Below are positions 7,549 through 9,711 of a DNA stretch of 9,711 nucleotides, piece by piece. Position 1 is the first letter of the stretch, and the number at the start of each line of letters is the position of its first letter. The stretch covers positions 1 through 9,711 of the forward strand of contig JAIEQT010000253.1 of assembly GCA_019747455.1 (NCBI GenBank), written 5' to 3'. This DNA comes from Chitinophagaceae bacterium (GTDB lineage Bacteria > Bacteroidota > Bacteroidia > Chitinophagales > Chitinophagaceae). The position numbers and the translations under genes were made by a program. The notes under the pieces are model-generated. The model had not been told where the DNA came from, did no database searches, and worked only from the letters and a program-made list of their open reading frames with translations.

Positions 7549-8710
7549 TATTGCCATAGTAGGTGGTGGTTTGGGTGGACTAACGCTTGCTATTCAAGCT
7601 GCACAGCAAGGATATTCGGTTGTATTATTCGAGAAAGAAAAATATCCTTTTCATAAAGTTTGTGGTGAGTATATTAGCATGGAGAGTTGGGATTTTTTGA
7701 ATCGTTGCGGGATTAATTTGTCGGCGATGTCGTTACCACAGATAAATAAATTATCAATTTCCGATACAAAGGGTGTGCAGTATAATTTTAAGCTTCCATT
7801 AGGGGGCTTTGGTATTAGTAGATTTATGTTGGACCGGTTGTTGGCTGAAAAGGCTATTGCAGCGGGTGTAGATTTACGAATTGGCGAAAAAGTTGTGGGG
7901 GTAAGGTTTGAGGAAGAAGGTATGAGGTATAAGGGGGGAGGTAAAAGGGGAAAGGAAGAAAGGGGAATACATGTTATTGAAACTAGCAAAAGTTTAGTAA
8001 CTGCAGAGGTGGTTATAGGTGCTTTTGGGAAGCGATCGAATATTGATGTTGGGTTAAAACGCCCTTTCATTCAAGCAAAAGCAAATAAGATCAATAATTT
8101 CATTGGTGTAAAATATCATATCCGATATGCGAATGAAACCGATACCATTGCGTTGCATAATTTTAAAGATGGCTATTGTGGCATTTCCTCTATCGAAGAA
8201 GGAAAATCTTGTTTATGCTATTTAACAACGGCTGCAAATTTGGCTGCCAATAATAATAGGATAGATCTCTTAGAGCAAAATATTCTTTCTGCAAATCCCT
8301 CGCTAAAAAAAATTTTTATTGAAGCAAAGCATATGTATGCCAAACCGGAAGTTATTTCTCAAATTAGTTTTGATAAGAAAGAGCAAGTAGTAGATCATAT
8401 GTTGATGGTGGGTGATGCCGCCGGCATGATCACCCCTTTGTGTGGGAATGGGATGAGTATGGCTATGGAAGCCGGTTTTTTAGCTATGCAACAGATAGAT
8501 TATTTTTTAAAAGGCCAGATCTCCAGAACCCGAATGGAGCTGTTGTATACACAAAGATGGAAAAATCATTTCTCGTTCCGAACTGCTATTGGTAGGCGGG
8601 TACAAACGTATTTTGGTGGAGCTTCAACGGGTATTTTTTTGCGCGTTATGAAAACAATCCCACCCTTGGCGCAATTGCTCATTAAGCAAACGCACGGGAA
8701 GGGGTTTTAA
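7535..8710 (+). CDS. FAD-dependent oxidoreductase (geranylgeranyl reductase/aromatic monooxygenase type)
   Basis: This 391-residue flavoprotein belongs to the COG0644-like group that includes geranylgeranyl reductases, PHBH-like hydroxylases and halogenase relatives. The dinucleotide-binding motif is I-V-G-G-G-L-G-G at 8-15 with E34 ending the second strand. C-G-E-Y-I-S follows at 43-48, and the second FAD motif is G293-D-A-A-G with downstream P-L-C-G-N-G-M. By analogy with SrsC it may hydroxylate the aromatic ring of the polyketide; reduction of double bonds in an isoprenoid tail is the main alternative. The ATG at 7535 sits 14 nt inside the methyltransferase gene. Residues about 128-146 are a glycine/lysine/arginine/glutamate-rich loop encoded by a purine-only tract (7943-7967), which looks like an insertion. 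It is the last gene of the operon; the convergent lipoprotein gene ends 10 nt away. Confidence 0.88.
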   Translation: MQVHDIAIVGGGLGGLTLAIQAAQQGYSVVLFEKEKYPFHKVCGEYISMESWDFLNRCGINLSAMSLPQINKLSISDTKGVQYNFKLPLGGFGISRFMLDRLLAEKAIAAGVDLRIGEKVVGVRFEEEGMRYKGGGKRGKEERGIHVIETSKSLVTAEVVIGAFGKRSNIDVGLKRPFIQAKANKINNFIGVKYHIRYANETDTIALHNFKDGYCGISSIEEGKSCLCYLTTAANLAANNNRIDLLEQNILSANPSLKKIFIEAKHMYAKPEVISQISFDKKEQVVDHMLMVGDAAGMITPLCGNGMSMAMEAGFLAMQQIDYFLKGQISRTRMELLYTQRWKNHFSFRTAIGRRVQTYFGGASTGIFLRVMKTIPPLAQLLIKQTHGKGF

Positions 8711-8720
8711 TGCTTTTTTA

Positions 8721-9122
8721 CTAATCGCAGGTTTTCATATATTTAGTAGCATAGTATTTATTCGGGGTATTGCTGAGCACTGCCAAGCAAGTAGCACAAG
8801 TACTATCTGTTTCAGGTTCTTTTAAAAATTTTATGTTGAATACCAATCCACTTCTGTCTGCTGTAAGTGTTTGAGGCATAGCAGCTAAGCTTTGGCAACT
8901 AAATCTGGTTGTAAAAACATGGTCGTATGTTTTTCCTTCAAATGTAAAATTATCTACACCTAAATTATAATATTTGCTATCCTGAATTTGTAGAATAGCG
9001 TTTCCACACATTTCCTTAATTAGTTTTACTGATATACAACCTGCTGGTAGATCTGTTTCATTTTTTGTACAACCGCTGATTAAAAATATCACTAAGCATA
9101 AGGCTACTATCTGTTTTTTCAT
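8721..9122 (-). CDS. Small cysteine-rich lipoprotein, unknown function
   Basis: The 133-residue protein starts M-K-K-Q-I-V-A-L and has a hydrophobic signal ending in the lipobox I-S-G-C, so it is predicted to be lipid-anchored in an outer or inner membrane. The mature part has several cysteines (including A-G-C, E-M-C-G, F-S-C-Q, C-A-T-C and K-T-C-D at the C-terminus), suggesting disulfides. No domain is recognised. A start 15 codons upstream at 9167 would place M-Q-R-L-I-L-A-M-G-Q-C before the signal peptide and begin inside the repeat region; ATG 9122 is preferred because it puts the signal sequence at the N-terminus. The upstream region is occupied by repeat copy 1, and no clear promoter is seen. 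Confidence 0.75.
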   Translation of the reverse strand: MKKQIVALCLVIFLISGCTKNETDLPAGCISVKLIKEMCGNAILQIQDSKYYNLGVDNFTFEGKTYDHVFTTRFSCQSLAAMPQTLTADRSGLVFNIKFLKEPETDSTCATCLAVLSNTPNKYYATKYMKTCD

Positions 9123-9167
9123 AATCTTTTTTTTACACTGACCCATAGCGAGGATTAATCGTTGCAT

Positions 9168-9253
9168 CCGGGATTGCCATTACTCGCTTCGCTCGTAATG
9201 TCTTCCTGCAAAGTTGGGCGTACCCAAAGCCTTCGCAACGGCTTCGCCGTTGC
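9168..9253 (-). repeat. REP-like palindromic repeat unit, copy 1
   Basis: The stretch 9171-9247 is identical over 77 bp to 9635-9711 in the same orientation. It contains three hairpins. At 9178-9200 the stem is CATTAC/GTAATG with, on the minus strand, a tandem GA/GA step and a GC stem closed by a GAA loop. At 9214-9227 it is TTGGG/CCCAA with a 4-nt loop. At 9235-9253 it is GCAACGGC/GCCGTTGC, 8 perfect base pairs with a GAA loop on the minus strand. The unit lies just upstream of the lipoprotein gene and downstream of the GIY-YIG pseudogene. Confidence 0.85.
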
Positions 9254-9255
9254 AT

Positions 9256-9314
9256 GCGTTGTCCATTTGTTCGCTATATTAAGCAAGCTTAAGTAGCTCT
9301 CAAATGAACAACGC
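9256..9314 (-). repeat. Long imperfect hairpin
   Basis: The outer stem pairs 9256-9269 with 9301-9314 (13 of 14 positions; C9263 against A9307 becomes G.U on the minus strand). After a 3x3 internal loop the stem resumes as GCTA/TAGC (9273-9276 with 9294-9297), then TTAAG/CTTAA around the loop at 9284-9287. It begins 3 nt after repeat copy 1. Its last 5 bases are shared with the next hairpin, so the two structures compete at that edge. Confidence 0.7.
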
Positions 9315-9340
9315 CTCTCCAACTTCGTTGGAAAGGCGTT
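9310..9340 (-). repeat. Hairpin with GAA triloop
   Basis: The arms are AACGCCT and TCCAAC on the left and GTTGGA and AGGCGTT on the right, with one mismatch (C9317 against A9333) that becomes G.U on a minus-strand transcript. The loop reads TTC on plus and GAA on minus, closed by C-G. It is the same loop design as in the repeat unit. Confidence 0.8.
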
Positions 9341-9357
9341 TGTACCCGGTACGGGAA

Positions 9358-9389
9358 TCCCCGCCCGACTGACGTCAGTCGGGCGGGGA
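9358..9389. repeat. Perfect 32-bp GC-rich palindrome
   Basis: The sequence is its own reverse complement with no spacer: 16-bp arms running TCCCCGCCCGACTGAC outward-in, centred on TGACGTCA. It lies 3 bp beyond the end of the conserved GIY-YIG domain and is read as V-P-R-P-T-D-V-S-R-A-G-I-P in the read-through frame. With T-free flanks it is a poor terminator, but it could extrude as a cruciform or form a hairpin in single-stranded DNA. Confidence 0.9.
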
Positions 9390-9631
9390 ACCTTGGCTTT
9401 GCCCCAATATTTTTGCAATGTTTTTTTACCCGCAGCAGACTTAAAATATTTTTCTTTAGTCCTTGCTTTTTGGAAAGAGTTGCGTTGTTCAGCATAAACT
9501 AATATCCAAGGGATATGTCCTTTACTAAAAGGAGATTTGCCTATTATGCTCAGCAATTCTTTTTATTAGGTTTTTGGATATTCCTACTTAAAGAATATTA
9601 GTTTTGAGGCTTTTTAAAACATAAACGTTTA

Positions 9632-9711
9632 CCCGGATTGCCATTACTCGCTTCGCTCGTAATGTCTTCCTGCAAAGTTGGGCGTACCCAAAGCCTTCGC
9701 AACGGCTTCGC
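9632..9711 (-). repeat. REP-like palindromic repeat unit, copy 2 (cut by window end)
   Basis: This copy is identical to 9171-9247 from 9635 to the window end. Hairpins at 9642-9664 and 9678-9691 are complete and the third starts at 9699. It abuts the 5' end of the GIY-YIG pseudogene, replacing its start codon region. Confidence 0.85.

Larger units (their letters stand above)
9155..9629 (-). pseudogene. Broken GIY-YIG nuclease gene
   Basis: A GIY-YIG (URI-type) domain can be rebuilt on the minus strand. From 9629 one frame reads N-V-Y-V-L-K-S-L-K-T-N-I-L, then stop TAA (9588-9590), then V-G-I-S-K-N-L-I-K-R-I-A-E-H-N ending at 9543. The next frame, from 9541, continues G-K-S-P-F-S-K-G-H-I-P-W-I-L-V-Y-A-E and later K-A-R-T-K-E-K-Y-F-K-S. 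The family pattern expects Tyr at the stop (TAT to TAA) and a Ser-Gly after E-H-N, so about 2 nt are missing near 9542. No start codon remains: copy 2 of the repeat abuts the first codons. The conserved domain ends near 9392; the frame then runs open through the palindromes to TAA at 9155-9157, so the last roughly 78 codons are probably read-through of repeats. Three separate lesions make a sequencing error an unlikely sole cause. Confidence 0.8.

Noticed and set aside
7651..8070. 139-codon minus-strand ORF opposite the flavoprotein gene.
   Set aside because: It is antisense to a well-supported FAD enzyme, and its composition (proline/leucine/serine-rich opposite the purine tract) is an artefact.
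8690..8725. Bidirectional terminator between the flavoprotein and lipoprotein genes.
   Set aside because: Only a short T run (8714-8719) is present; I could not find a supporting stem.
9123..9167. Upstream extension of the lipoprotein gene to 9167.
   Set aside because: It would put 15 extra residues before a clear signal peptide and lipobox, and begin at the edge of a repeat. The ATG at 9122 gives a normal lipoprotein start.
9289..9495. 68-codon minus-strand ORF overlapping the GIY-YIG pseudogene.
   Set aside because: It runs out of frame through the nuclease remnant and the palindromes, and shows no recognisable features.
9158..9711. CRISPR array.
   Set aside because: There are only two repeat copies 464 bp apart, the units are long and multi-hairpin, and no regular spacers or cas genes are present.

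Overview
The window is low-GC DNA that looks like Bacteroidota, most likely Chitinophagaceae or a close relative. The supports are secreted proteins whose signal peptides end in S-A-Q, a Bacteroidota-type -7 box (TATATTTG) before one gene, weak or absent Shine-Dalgarno sequences, and gene types common in that phylum (TPR protein with C-terminal membrane helices, AAA-DUF4143 ATPase, M61 peptidase). This is a judgement from sequence character; no database search was made.

Layout. At 1-295 is the 3' end of a beta-CASP/RMMBL metallo-beta-lactamase-fold hydrolase. It converges on a minus-strand pair at 367-2953: a DUF4143 ATPase followed, 19 nt later, by a TPR membrane protein. A 124-bp divergent intergenic region at 2954-3077 carries a nearly perfect 43-bp palindrome. 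From 3078 to 8710 five plus-strand genes are packed as one apparent operon: M61 peptidase, UbiA-type prenyltransferase, type III polyketide synthase, SAM methyltransferase and FAD-dependent oxidoreductase. The junctions are a 1-nt gap, then overlaps of 8, 4 and 14 nt. A convergent minus-strand lipoprotein gene lies at 8721-9122. The right end, 9158-9711, holds a broken GIY-YIG nuclease gene between two direct copies of a palindromic repeat, plus a dense cluster of hairpins.

How the genes may work together. The last four operon genes form a coherent lipid-tailoring pathway. The polyketide synthase would condense a fatty-acyl starter with malonyl units to an alkylresorcinol or alkylpyrone. The flavoprotein would hydroxylate or reduce it, the methyltransferase would methylate it, and the UbiA enzyme would add an isoprenoid or similar chain in the membrane. 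The first three activities resemble the Streptomyces griseus srsABC phenolic-lipid operon. The UbiA partner and the secreted M61 peptidase at the head of the operon are not part of that system. The product is unknown.

The other item of interest is the right end. The GIY-YIG reading frame can be reconstructed across a nonsense codon and a 2-nt deletion. The repeats around it fold best on the minus strand: C-GAA-G triloops, a tandem G.A step, and G.U pairs where the plus strand has C.A mismatches. This resembles a REP-like, nuclease-associated repeat family.
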